A stretch of 64,000 nt of DNA, taken from NCBI RefSeq assembly GCF_002575655.3, contig NC_053040.3, forward strand, positions 364,000,267 to 364,064,266, read 5' to 3'. The stretch is from Aegilops tauschii subsp. strangulata. Lineage: Eukaryota; Streptophyta; Magnoliopsida; Poales; Poaceae. Below the pieces are notes generated by a model. The model was not told where the DNA came from. It saw nothing but the letters and a program-made list of their open reading frames with translations, and searched no databases. Shown here one piece after another: positions 23,712 through 33,190 of this stretch (the first letter of the stretch is position 1; every line of letters begins with the position of its first letter). The translations under genes and the position numbers were made by a program.

Positions 23712-24330
23712 ACGCACAAGCAGTGACTGTTGGATGTCCATCCAACGGCCGTCGTGCTTCTTCAATCTCTGCTCTTCCTGCTCCAGCCGCTCAAACAAGC
23801 GCCGGCGGGACTGCCTGCTCCCTCCTCCCAGCGGCCGGCTGTGCTGCCGCGCAGGCCTCACCGCCCCACCGTACTCCCATCGCTGGCCTAGCCATCCCTC
23901 TACTCACCCACACCTGCTGTTATTCTCCGGCGACGACAGATGAATCAGTAAACCCTCGTACAGTCGTACTCCGCTCCGCATGGGAAACAACTGCCGAGTC
24001 TTCCCTGGCTCCGTGTTGTTCCCTTCCTAGGCCTCGCCTTCGTCCACTGCCCTGGTGCTCTCGGCGCGGCCTGGTCAATGTGGTCAACGACCGACATGCA
24101 TCTGAAGTGGACTGTACGTGGAGAGGCTGACAGCTGGGTCCACGGCCGCACGCAAGGAAATCCCTCCTTATTATGCGCAAAGTAATGATTCCTCCACCTG
24201 ACATCTGGGACCCACCGAAAGGGCCTCTGTATTTCGCGAAAAAACGTTATCGCCGCTGACAGCTCGGACCCACCAGCTATATCTTCGCACGCAAGGAAGT
24301 GCCTCCTTATTACGCACAAAAAAAAGAATA
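23712..24330. repeat. ~720-bp tandem duplication, copy 1
   Basis: It starts near GATGTCCATCCAACGGCCGT (about 23733), passes CATCCCTCTACTCACCCACA and CTGGTGCTCTCGGCGCGGC, and ends in GGGACCCACC/ACGCAAGGAAGTGCC modules. Copy 2 follows directly. ORFs inside it follow GC composition. Confidence 0.75.
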
Positions 24331-24431
24331 CTCCCCCTGTTAGCTGGGACCCAGTATAGTGGCAGGCTGACTTGTGGGCCTACTAATTGACGGGGACGGA
24401 GGGCTTTGTCAACTTAGTCAATATGCATGAT

Positions 24432-25110
24432 TCTAGCTCCAGTGACCATACGATGTCCATCCAACGGCCGTAGTGCTTCTTCAACCTCTGGTCTTCTTGC
24501 TCCAGCCGCCCAAACCAGCGCCGGTCGTGCCTCGTGCTCCTGCCTCCCGTGGCCGGCTGCGATGCGGCGGAGGCCTCACCGCCCCCTACTACTCCCACCG
24601 CTGGCCAGGCCATCCCTCTACTCACCCACACCCCCTGTTATTCTGCGGCGACGGCAGCCTCACACCGCAGCGAACCAGTGAACCCTCGTACTCCTCTATG
24701 CGTGGGCATCCACTGCCGCGTCTTTCCCGGCTCCGCGTCGTCCCCTTCCTAGGCCTCGCCGTCGTCCACCGCCCTGGTGCTCTCGGCGCGGCGTGGTCAA
24801 CGTGGTCAAGGAACGGCTTCCATGAGACGTGGACTGTACGTGGAGAGGCTGACAGTTGGGTCCACAGCCGCAGCAAGGAAGTGCCTCCTTATTATGCGCA
24901 AAATAATTATTCCTCCACCTGACAGCGGGGACCCACCGAATGGGCCACCGTATTTCGTGAAAAAATGTTTCTCCCTGACTGCTGGGACCCACCAGCTACA
25001 TCTTCGCACGCAAGGAAGTGCGTCCGGGCAAAAAAACGATTCGCCCCCCTGACTGCTAGGACCCACCAGCTACATCTTCGCACGCAAGGAAGTGCCTGAC
25101 AGTCGGGACC
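24432..25110. repeat. ~720-bp tandem duplication, copy 2
   Basis: It matches copy 1 along its length. Its end carries an extra GGGACCCACCAGCTACATCT/TCGCACGCAAGGAAGTGC module (near 24985 and 25060). Confidence 0.75.
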
Positions 25111-25129
25111 CACCTGGTCGAAGCGTACG

Positions 25130-25330
25130 TAGCGTTGTCATTCTGGTCGCGAACGTGTACGTACATACTGGTCGATGTAGAGGCGCGCACGTGTCGTAGT
25201 AGAGGCGCGCACATAGCATGTACACGTACGTACAGCGGCCAGTGTGCAAGAAAGAAAATACGGCCACGTACGTACATACGGGCAGGGTCTCGAACGCCTA
25301 CTCGCGCATACGTACGGCCAGGGCTCATGT
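25130..25330. repeat. CGTACGTACATAC-rich block
   Basis: Repeated ACGTACGTAC and GGCGCGCAC words occur over 200 bp, followed by the minisatellite arrays. Confidence 0.6.
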
Positions 25331-25439
25331 ACATGGCTGGGTCGGAACGGAGAAACAACGTCATCATCGTGTTCATGGGGAGCCAACCGGCTGGGTCGAA
25401 ACGGAATGCGTCGTCGTGTTCATCGGGAGGGCTTGGACG

Positions 25440-25725
25440 GAACAGTCGATGGAAACGAGGCCTGGCGTACCACAGAACGGAGGAAACGACCTTGTGTTCG
25501 ACCGGCCATGTTCGAAACGGGATCCTGTTCATCGGGAGGGGTCTAGTGTACCGCAAAACGGAGGAAACGGAACTCCTACGGTCGAAACGGGGGTCCTGTT
25601 GATCGGGAGGGGTGTGGTGTACCGCAAAATGGAGGAAACAGACTTGTGTTGGAGCACTACAGTCGAAACGGGGGTCCTGTTCATCGGGAGGGGTGTGGCG
25701 TACCGCAAAACAGGACTCCACGGGA
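25440..25725. repeat. Minisatellite array I
   Basis: The unit GTCGAAACGGGGGTCCTGTT plus CATCGGGAGGGGTGTGGTGT and ACCGCAAAACGGAGGAAAC repeats four to five times with changes. Long ORFs crossing it (for example 25218-26276) reflect absence of stops in the repeats, not a gene. Confidence 0.8.
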
Positions 25726-25734
25726 TACTGTTCA

Positions 25735-26150
25735 TCTCCACCGTCGACCCCCTCCAGCCTCCACGGGCTACTGTTCATCCACTGTCGACCTCCTCCAGCC
25801 TGCACCTGCGACTGTTGATCCACGGGCTCCTGTTCATCCAGCCTCCACCGCGCACTACTCCACCGGCTACTGTTCAACCAGCCCTCTCCACGGGCTCCTT
25901 TTCAACCACCCCTCCACGGGCTACTGTTCATCCAGCCCTCCACCGTCTACTGTTCATCCTGCCCTCCACGGGGTGGTCCTATTCATCCTGCCCTCCACGG
26001 GATCCTGTTCATCCAGCCCCAACCGGCTCGATCGATCGGGGTCCTGTTCATCCAGAGGCAACACCACGGGGTCCTGTTCATCCACCCCCACCGGGAACTG
26101 TTCATACAACCCCCCCCCAGCAACACTCACTGTTCATCCAGAGGCAGCAT
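25735..26150. repeat. Minisatellite array II
   Basis: About fifteen imperfect copies of a 25-30-bp unit of the form CCTCCACGGGCTACTGTTCA + TCCAGC. Confidence 0.82.
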
Positions 26151-26350
26151 CGATCGGCTTCAGTTAGCAGCAGTAGCGAAGGAATCGCTCGATCGGGTTC
26201 AGTTAACAGCCATCGATCGATCGCTCGGGTTCAGTTAACAGCCATCGATCGATCGATCGGGTTCAGTAACGCTTAGCCTGCAGTGCAATCGCTCGGGTTC
26301 AGTTAGAGCCCAACGCCTCGCTCGGGTTCAGTTAGAGCCCAACGCCTCGC
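26150..26350. repeat. Minisatellite array III
   Basis: Units of GATCGATCGGGTTCAGTTAA + CAGCCATC, then GCTCGGGTTCAGTTAGAGCC + CAACGCCTC in two near-perfect copies. It directly follows array II. Confidence 0.82.
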
Positions 26351-26439
26351 ACCCACGCGCGTGCGTGTACGAGAGAAACGCGCATCGCTCGGCCCCGACC
26401 ACCCACCGTAACCGGAACACCCCGATATTTTCCTCGCCC

Positions 26440-26666
26440 TCGCTTCTACCATGGTTTTTTCCGTCATGGACGGCCCAAAGAATGTCATGCAGCTGCGTCT
26501 CCGGCCCGCCAGGACGAAAAGCCCATTTTCTGTCATAAAAGTAGGACCCCACCACATCTATGATGATACCGGGTTTTGTCACAATTATCGTCATAGAAGT
26601 GTCATAAGTATGACAGAAAAAATTTGTTCGGCCCAAAATGTCATGGATGTGTCTTTTTTTGTAGTG
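26440..26666. mobile_element. CACTA-type transposon terminus (one end only)
   Basis: The segment ends TCTTTTTTTGTAGTG, the inverse of a CACTACAAAAAAAGA terminus. Inside it are repeated TCATAGAAGTGTCATAAGTA and ATGACAGAAA sub-terminal motifs in both orientations, as in Triticeae CACTA elements. No matching CACTAC terminus was found to the left, so the element seems truncated. The arrays at 25.1-26.4 kb could be part of it. Confidence 0.65.
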
Positions 26667-26904
26667 ATTGTTTGCTGCTGAAGCCCAAGCCATGGCGCTG
26701 GAGCGTGGTGCGTCCAAGACGTCAACATTGAGCGGCCTGAGGTGGCGGCGATGAACTTCCTGTACGCGTGACATCCGTGCCCCATCGGGAAGGAGGCAGA
26801 GTGGTGGCGGGGAAGAATCACCGGCTGCCAGAGGGCGGCGCACAAGATCTCCCAGCAGGATGAAGGAGGAGTACAGGGATGGCATGGATCTACACGATGG
26901 AGGT

Positions 26905-27120
26905 AGGTGGCCGGCGCAGGGGAAGGAGGAGGGCGGCGCGTGGTGGAGGGAGGCGGCCGGCGCTGGGGAAGGAGGAGCGGCGCGTAGTGGAGGGAGGCGG
27001 CCGGCGCCGGGGAAGGAGGAGGGTGGCGCGTGGTGGAGGGCGGCGGCCGGCGTTGGGGAAGGAGGACGGCAGTGCGTGGTGGAGGGAGGCGGCCGGGGTC
27101 GGGGAAGGCGGAGGCGCTCT
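26905..27120. repeat. ~58-bp GC-rich minisatellite, about 4 copies
   Basis: The unit GTGGCCGGCGCAGGGGAAGG + AGGAGGGCGGCGCGTGGTGG repeats with indels. ORFs on both strands (for example 26591-27190) are Gly/Arg/Pro-rich products of the repeat. Confidence 0.8.
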
Positions 27121-27162
27121 GGGAGGAGGGGTAGGGCCGGCAGCGTGCAGGATAGCGGTGGG

Positions 27163-27182
27163 ATATATATATATATATATAA
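27163..27182. repeat. (TA)n microsatellite
   Basis: About nine TA dinucleotides next to the GC-rich minisatellite. Confidence 0.9.
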
Positions 27183-27189
27183 TGTTGCA

Positions 27190-27990
27190 CCTAGCTAGGA
27201 TGCTTAGCCCATCACCCATCACCTCCCACTTCGTGTCAGCGGGGCGGATGCACGTAATGATCGATACTTTGGTCATACATGCATGTCGCCATGACCTACC
27301 ATAAGATGGACCAATGAATCTATCGTTTGGTCAAACGACAGCTGTTATTGTCGATAAACCGCTTGGGCCAATAGATTGAACCATCATAAAAATCGCACGA
27401 GAGGGACCACAAAACCAGCACCTCTTGCATGCGGCCCAAAATAATGTACGTTGGGAAGGGGTGATGTGTGTTTTCAATATAAAATAATGTACAATTTGGA
27501 TGTGGTGCCTACCTCTCGATACAGACAACAACCATGAAGGCAAGGTAGTTAAGGACGAGATACGCAGGGTATGATGTAGGTCGAACCCATCAATCCGAGC
27601 ATGTGGGAGGGAATCCTGACAACACATGAGCTCGAGCTGTGGTTGAGCGACATGTGATGGTGGCCGGCCCTAACACGAACTAGGAGGAATCCATTCATGG
27701 CAGATATGCGTGTCGTCACAAAAAACCGCACAAGGAAGATGTGGTCGATCAGAAGACAACGTATACAGTGCATGCGGCCCGAAAATATGTATGGGTACGG
27801 TGGTGTGTGATGTGTTTAAATCCCAAATGCAGAACTTCGATGGGCCACCAACTACATTACAAACCGAACACCGTACCCGACTCCAAGTCTGGTTCAATAT
27901 GTACGATGTCAGTTTCCCAACTTCGAGGCGGCGGCGGCGGGGGGAGGGTGGGTCGTCCCACGCATGCGCTCAAACTTTATTTGGTCTAGC
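27190..27990. other. No gene seen; weak internal duplication
   Basis: GCATGCGGCCCAAAATAATG (about 27428) and GCATGCGGCCCGAAAATATG (about 27772) lie in similar surroundings (CCGCAC... GGTGATGTG), which suggests an old duplication. Small ORFs have no domains. Confidence 0.45.
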
Positions 27991-28024
27991 ATGGGACACA
28001 TCTATATCTATATCTATATCTATA

Positions 28025-28506
28025 TCTATACCCCTATATAGTGTGCGAATAACTTTGAAAGTTGGTCGTTGGATGAAACCAATCTGACGATACAGAGATG
28101 GCAAATCTGAGCACTACTGGCCGTTGGATATCATCTACATTCCACCAGATTCTGCCACATGTACAATCTAGAAGACTCCATGGCTGAACTTAAGCATAAT
28201 GCACAAACCTCAAAACACAAGCACTTCTCCTTTGTTCTCTAGAATCTTCCATATCTTAATTGCCCAAACTTTTTTTAAATGAATTGTCACTTTTGTTTTT
28301 ACTTTATGATTTACAATGCACAATTCCATGTATCTTAAAATAGATTTTTTTATAAAACTAATTGATTTTGGATGAGATGAACTATAAGAACTAAACGAAC
28401 ATCTACATCATGCATATATGACTCAAAGCTTACATGCTATAGTGTGGTATTTATTCATAATTTGGTTACCAAATCTCGTGCGTGCAATGCACGTGTACCT
28501 TACTAG
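28025..28506 (+). mobile_element. Small non-autonomous Helitron
   Basis: The 5' end A/TCTATACCCCTATATA follows a (TATATC)n run. The 3' end has a hairpin (CGTGC-AAT-GCACG, 28481-28493) about ten bases before CTAG, followed by T. Insertion between A and T and a CTAG end with hairpin are the Helitron signature. It is 482 bp and AT-rich, with no coding capacity. Confidence 0.65.
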
Positions 28507-28708
28507 TATCAATAGGAAACCATCATGGTCAAACCCTTCTCGTTATGGGTCAAAGGGATAGATTGTGCGGGCCCCTCTAATTGTCGGTAAAGGATAGTAT
28601 ATATACCTCGGGGAGCCAACAGATATGTGCCGCGTCTATAAGCCACACAAGGGAGACATTCTCGAGAAGAACACCCTGCCCCCTATACCATGCATGCAAC
28701 TTGAAAAA

Positions 28709-28920
28709 GGTTTATATAATCGCCATGACAGGTCAAGTCAATAATTCTTTAATTTTTTAGAGCAAAAAGTAACCCATAAAAACGTAGTAGGTTTATATAA
28801 TCGCCATGACAGATCAAGTCAATCATTCTTTAATTTTTTAAGCAAAAAATAACCCATAAAAACATAGTCTACAAATTAGCAAAACAAGGATCCCAAGGTT
28901 TATATACTGCCATGATAGGT
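28709..28920. repeat. ~80-bp direct tandem repeat
   Basis: Two near-identical copies start AGGTTTATATAATCGCCATG at about 28708 and 28788. A third partial copy (AAGGTTTATATACTGCCATG) starts at about 28896. Confidence 0.85.
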
Positions 28921-28985
28921 CACAATAGAGATATAATATATCTCTATAATGACCATGCCATGGCGTTTAAATGAAGCTTGAGATA

Positions 28986-29062
28986 TGCAACTTCCCACCG
29001 GGTCACCCATCCTTGGACTACTCCAGCCCGAGCACGCTTAACTTCTGCGTTCTATTCGACTA
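28986..29062 (-). ncRNA. 5S-rRNA-like fragment (3' half), possible Cassandra-type TRIM
   Basis: Read on the minus strand, GAAGTTAAGCGTGCTCGGGC, then GGAGTAGTCCAAGGATGGGT and GACCCGGTGGGAAGTTGCAT match the 5S rRNA core. They include the A-box and C-box parts of the internal Pol III promoter, with a few substitutions. The 5' half is not recognisable. Cassandra TRIM retroelements carry such a 5S domain in their LTRs; a 5S pseudogene is the alternative. Confidence 0.6.
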
Positions 29063-29069
29063 GGCTAGC

Positions 29070-29567
29070 GGATGGGAAGCCGCCCCTTGCTAATAAGAAT
29101 TGCCTCCTTGCCATTGAGGCGTTTCACGCTGGTCACCCTATGGGACCTACTCCCTCCTATCACACACATTTGTGCTTTTAGAAACTGTTTGGAATATTTA
29201 CATGGCCGGTGTGTCGCCGCTAGCCTTTAATGAGCACTGACACTGGTAGCAGGAAAACGATTGGAGAAGAGGCGGGAAACCGATGAGAGGAGTTGCGAGA
29301 CACGATAGCCTGTTTAGAAAACCTAGTAGAGAAGGAAGCGTGAGAAGAACGACGCATGCACACAATGCTTACCCATGTACTGCATGTGCTGTCGAGAGGG
29401 CTCAGGGTTGTCGTTTGATCTGGGAGCATCCAACAGTGCACACATGCGATCCGTGGGGTTTGGATTCTGGCCAATCAGAACGCATGACTCAGATCACGCG
29501 CGCAGCAGGGGGGCCATCGGCCACGGTTTGGTAGGCACACGGCTTTCGTGAGTGAACCGTGTGCTAT
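29070..29567. other. No gene seen
   Basis: Short ORFs on both strands (29220-29534) have no recognised domain. It is mixed-composition DNA between the 5S-like fragment and the satellite. Confidence 0.45.
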
Positions 29568-30000
29568 TTGAAAACATTTCGTGAGAATCTCAATTTTTAA
29601 ATCCCATAAATCAAAAACTAACCCGAAAATCATGAAACCTGGCATGGTGTCACGACATGGCACATATATGTCGAGGAATTTTTTTCGTCCATTTTGGCGC
29701 AAGTTTTGTTACAAGCCACTTACAAACCGGAGCTTCTCTCAAAGAAGCCTCGTGGTTCCGATAGGGAAACGTGTCCCCCTTGTGGGCAAAACATAATCAC
29801 TGCCTCTTTTCGCCTTGTATTTTCTTCTACGGGCAACATGGAACGACAGGATATCCGTGCTGAAATTTAAACTTACAGGCTTCGTTTGGCCTTTTTATAG
29901 ACTAATTGAGTTTCCTAGGCATTTAATGTCCATAATTCAAATCCGAACTTCAAATACATGCTCCAGTTCACCAAAATTGCTAAAACAATTATACATGTGT
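29568..30000. repeat. 503-bp satellite, block 1 (truncated monomer)
   Basis: It matches the monomer defined at 52265-53270: ATCTCAATTTTTAAATCCC, GGCATGGTGTCACGACATGG, AAGCCTCGTGGTTCCGATAG, CATTTAATGTCCATAATTCA, in this order. It stops at the Tat element and resumes at 43867. Confidence 0.85.
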
Positions 30001-31175
30001 TGTCGGAGTAAATGGCCACGGGTAGCCTAACCGACTGCCCCTGGCTCTTCCAAAAAATTATCAGGCCTTTGGGCCTTCAATCACTCCAAGCATCGGACCA
30101 CCTTCCCTGGCCGGCTACCACTGAAGCCGACTCACGGAAGGCGGCCCAGCCTCAGCAACCTCACCCCCCCCCCCAGGATAACCACGGGGTGGCCGACTCC
30201 AGGAAGCCGGCCGTAAAGAATGCCGACTCCAAGAAGCCGGCCAAGACCGCAACCACCCAAGCTACGCCACATAACGGTGACAAGACGGGTGTGGCCACAG
30301 TGCGGCCCACTACCCCCGAAGCCCGAGGCAGGCATGGCCACAGGACGCCGTACGGGACGGCCATCCCCCGTCCGGCTCGGCACTGTAGCCATGCTAGCCT
30401 CGACGTCACCCACGGCAGACGCCGGTACGGCCCACGGGCGGCGGGTCCCTTCGGCCAGAGAGAGGCGCGGAGGCGACCCGGCCTCCCCCGGTCGGCCAAG
30501 GGCGTAGCCGGCCCCCAGAAGTCGGCTACCCCCTCCCTCGAAGCATGCGCCACATTAAGGAGACAAGACGAGGTAAGGCTATAGTGAGGGCCCTCGAAGC
30601 GGCCCACTATAGCCACGATTACCTCAACGAAGCCCTCGTCATCAGGGGCGAGGCTACAGTAAGCAGCCGCCGACAAGATCCTAGGCGGTGGGCCCGGCCT
30701 GTCGACCAAGAGGCCGGCAGCCGGCGGGACCCATTAGTCGGCGGGCCCCAACAGCCGGCGGAGAAGCCGGCGAGCGTAGACACTGACGGCTGGGACCAGA
30801 GCCCAGCCGGATTACAATTGTACCCCCGGAGGGTAGGCCTATATAAACCCCCCGGGGCACCCATGCAAAGGGTTGGCTTCTGAGCATAGCACACACACCA
30901 TAGAGAGAGAGAAGCAAGAGCTAGCCTTGTTCTTCTTCTCCCTTGAACCCAACAGCTCTAGGAGCGATTGTAACTACTTTTCCTGATCTAGTGATCATGC
31001 GGAGACCCCGCAGAGCAGGACTAGGGGTGTTATCTCCTCGGAGAGCCCCGAACCTGGGTAAGATCCGCCGGTGTGCATGTCTTCGCCTCATCCCGTTTCC
31101 AGGCACTGGCGACGTCTTATTGGCACCCACAATGATAAGCCACCCGTTGGCATATGTCGCACCTACCACCCGACA
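30001..31175 (+). repeat. 5' LTR of element 1
   Basis: It is 1175 bp and starts TG and ends CA. Rich in GCCGGC and CGACTCC words. A TATATAAA at 30840-30847 precedes the likely start of the transcript by about 30 bases. Confidence 0.93.
30840..30847 (+). promoter_or_regulatory. LTR TATA box
   Basis: TATATAAA followed by CCCCCCGGGGC. The same box is kept in the 3' LTR (about 43530) and in element 2 (58946-58953). Confidence 0.75.
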
Positions 31176-31196
31176 TTTGGCGCCCACCATGGGGCC
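31176..31196 (+). other. Primer binding site of element 1
   Basis: TTTGGCGCCCACCATGGGGC follows the LTR end directly. TGG would pair with a tRNA CCA end. The cognate tRNA was not determined. Element 2 has ACCGTGG where this copy has ACCATGG. Confidence 0.75.
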
Positions 31197-33190
31197 AGGT
31201 GCACCGTCGTCCGGAGACCTGTTCTGGATAGGAACCCTCTTCCTCCCCCGCGAGCGCAGCCAGCCTGCTGCGCCCGATGGCGTTTGCCTCGATGCGCTGC
31301 AAGGCGTCGACGACGCCTGCGCAGCGAGCTGCCTCGCCGATCTGCTCGGCGAGACTCACATCTCCGACGAGCCTGCGTCCGACGCAGGCACGGACTACCC
31401 CGAGAGCCGCCTCGTCAGCCTCCTCAACCAGCTTCACGTCTCCAGCGAGCCTGCTACAGATGTGGAGTCGGTCGGCTCCACCGACCCGATGCTCGTTGAC
31501 TCCGACACGGCATCGCTCGACGCTTACCCCTCCGACGTGGTGGTGTTCGATGATCCTCTCCCTCGAGCTGACAGCGGCAGCAGTGCTGTCACCGAAGTGT
31601 TGGTCATCAGCCACGTCACCAATTCGGGCGAGAATGCCCACGACGCCCTGCAAGCGGCGATGCACGACCTCTCCGTCCCCATCCCGGCCGACGCCGACGC
31701 CGAGACCCTGGAGGCACACCGCCTCGCCCTCATCGCGGAAGGCCAGAAGATAGCCTCCATGAGACGCCTCACCGAGGCCCACCAGCGCGAAGTCGACCGC
31801 GCCCCCTTCGGCACGCCGCCGCCTAGCGGCCCGAGCCGAGCCGGCTTCGTCCAGAAGCGCGGCGCGGCCGTCGCCAGCATGCTGGGGGCAGATCGCCCCG
31901 TCTACGCCACCCCGCTCAAGAATTTGCGAGCCGCTCAGGCGGCCGCAGAAGAGCTCAATGGGCTGGGAGCCGATGAGCTCCCCTACATGACAAGACGGAT
32001 CCAGCAGCTAATCGACGCGGCTGCAGAACGGCACGAAGCCGGCGCCCGTGCTGATAGTCATCCCCCGCGCCGGGAGCACGCCGTGACGTCCCGCTCGCCG
32101 ACTGCGAGCGGCGCCCGCCAAAAGAAAGACAAGGAGCCGGCTGCTAGCCGCAGCCGGACTCGCATCACCATCAAGCGCGACGCGGAAGGCCGCACACGAG
32201 CGGTGGAGCACCAAGGAAATCTGCCTCCTCCCCCGCCTCGAAGAGAGAGACGTCTCACCCCGCCGCCTATCACACACCAAACTCTTGGCGACCGACTCGG
32301 CCGCCGAGAAGGAGTCAGCGAGAACGACGCCCGCCACCGGATCGACCGCCTTGCTCGATCCTTGGCGTTAGAAGAAGAAGACGATGTCGGCCCGCCATGT
32401 TTTGGCCCCCGCATCCGCGACGAGCCCTTCCCCAAAGGGTTCTCGCTCCCCAGAGACACGCCCAAGTACAACGGCTCAGTGAAGCCGGAAGATTGGCTCA
32501 TCGACTACTCCACGGCCGTCAGCATAGCCAACGGCAACCGGCGCGTCGCCGTGAAGTACGTCCCCCTCATGCTGCAAGGCACGGCGCGCACATGGCTCAA
32601 CAGCCTCAAGCCCTACAGCATCAACAGTTGGCTGGACTTCACGGAAGTCTTCGTCCGCAACTTCACCAGCACCTACAAGCGGCCTCCCAAGCCTCGCCAA
32701 CTCTCCCTCCGTGTCCAAGGGCCCAACGAGTCGACCCGCGACTACCTCACGCGGTGGGCCGAGCTCCGCAACTCTTGCGAGGGGGTGCACGAGGTTCAGG
32801 CCATCGAGTATTTCACCACCGGGTGCCGAGAGGGCACCCTCCTCAAGCACCGACTCCTCTGCAACGAGCCGGCTACCCTCGACGAGTTGCTGGTCATCGC
32901 GGACAAGTACGCCACAGCCGACTCCTCGATAAAGACCGAGCTTCGAGTAGACGCCTCGGGGAAGGTGATTGCTCCGGCTCCCAAGACGCCGGCTGGAGAC
33001 CCCAATCGGCGCCCCTACCAGAACGATCACAAGCGCAAGGCCCCCATGCCGACTTCCACCAGTCGGCAGGTGGCCACAGTTGAAGATGAGCAGTCCGAAG
33101 AGCGGCCTGCTCCGAAGAAGAAGGGCGGCAGGCCGGCTTGGCAGCCGGCTTTCTCCTACGAGCAGGCTCTTGGCAGCCGTCTAACCACAG
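31189..33190 (+). CDS. Gag of element 1, loses frame at the zinc knuckle
   Basis: An ATG at 31189, overlapping the PBS, opens a frame of about 670 codons. The first 400 residues are acidic then basic linkers (repeated ASDAGTDYPES-like and RRERRLTPPPIT stretches). A Retrotrans_gag capsid domain follows (WLIDYSTAVSIANGNRRVAV, WLNSLKPYSINSWLDFTEVF, LRVQGPNESTRDYLTRWAEL). A basic tail (KKKGGRPAWQPAFSYEQAL) leads to where a CCHC knuckle is expected. There the frame shifts at about 33180, and only NHRTRKCHWLTRI remains in the next frame, so nucleic-acid binding by a knuckle is probably lost. In element 2 the start ATG is GTG. Confidence 0.8.

Noticed and set aside
25056..25877. 273-codon minus-strand ORF
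   Set aside because: Opposite strand of the same minisatellite arrays; repeated DEQDPRFD-type units have no protein family sense.
25218..26276. 352-codon plus-strand ORF
   Set aside because: It runs through three minisatellite arrays; the peptide is only the translation of the repeats (FIQPP, VHPAL and similar).
18030..26666. Complete CACTA element with left end upstream
   Set aside because: No CACTAC terminus with matching CACTACAAAAAAAGA was found; CACTACT-type words near 18050, 21157 and 22380 do not continue like the right end.
26591..27304. Overlapping ORFs on both strands with Gly/Arg or Pro/Ser repeats
   Set aside because: Translation of a GC-rich minisatellite with period near 58 bp.
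30943..31188. Gag start within the LTR
   Set aside because: The frame is open upstream through the LTR end, but the in-frame ATG at 31189 at the PBS is the natural start; the LTR part is probably leader.
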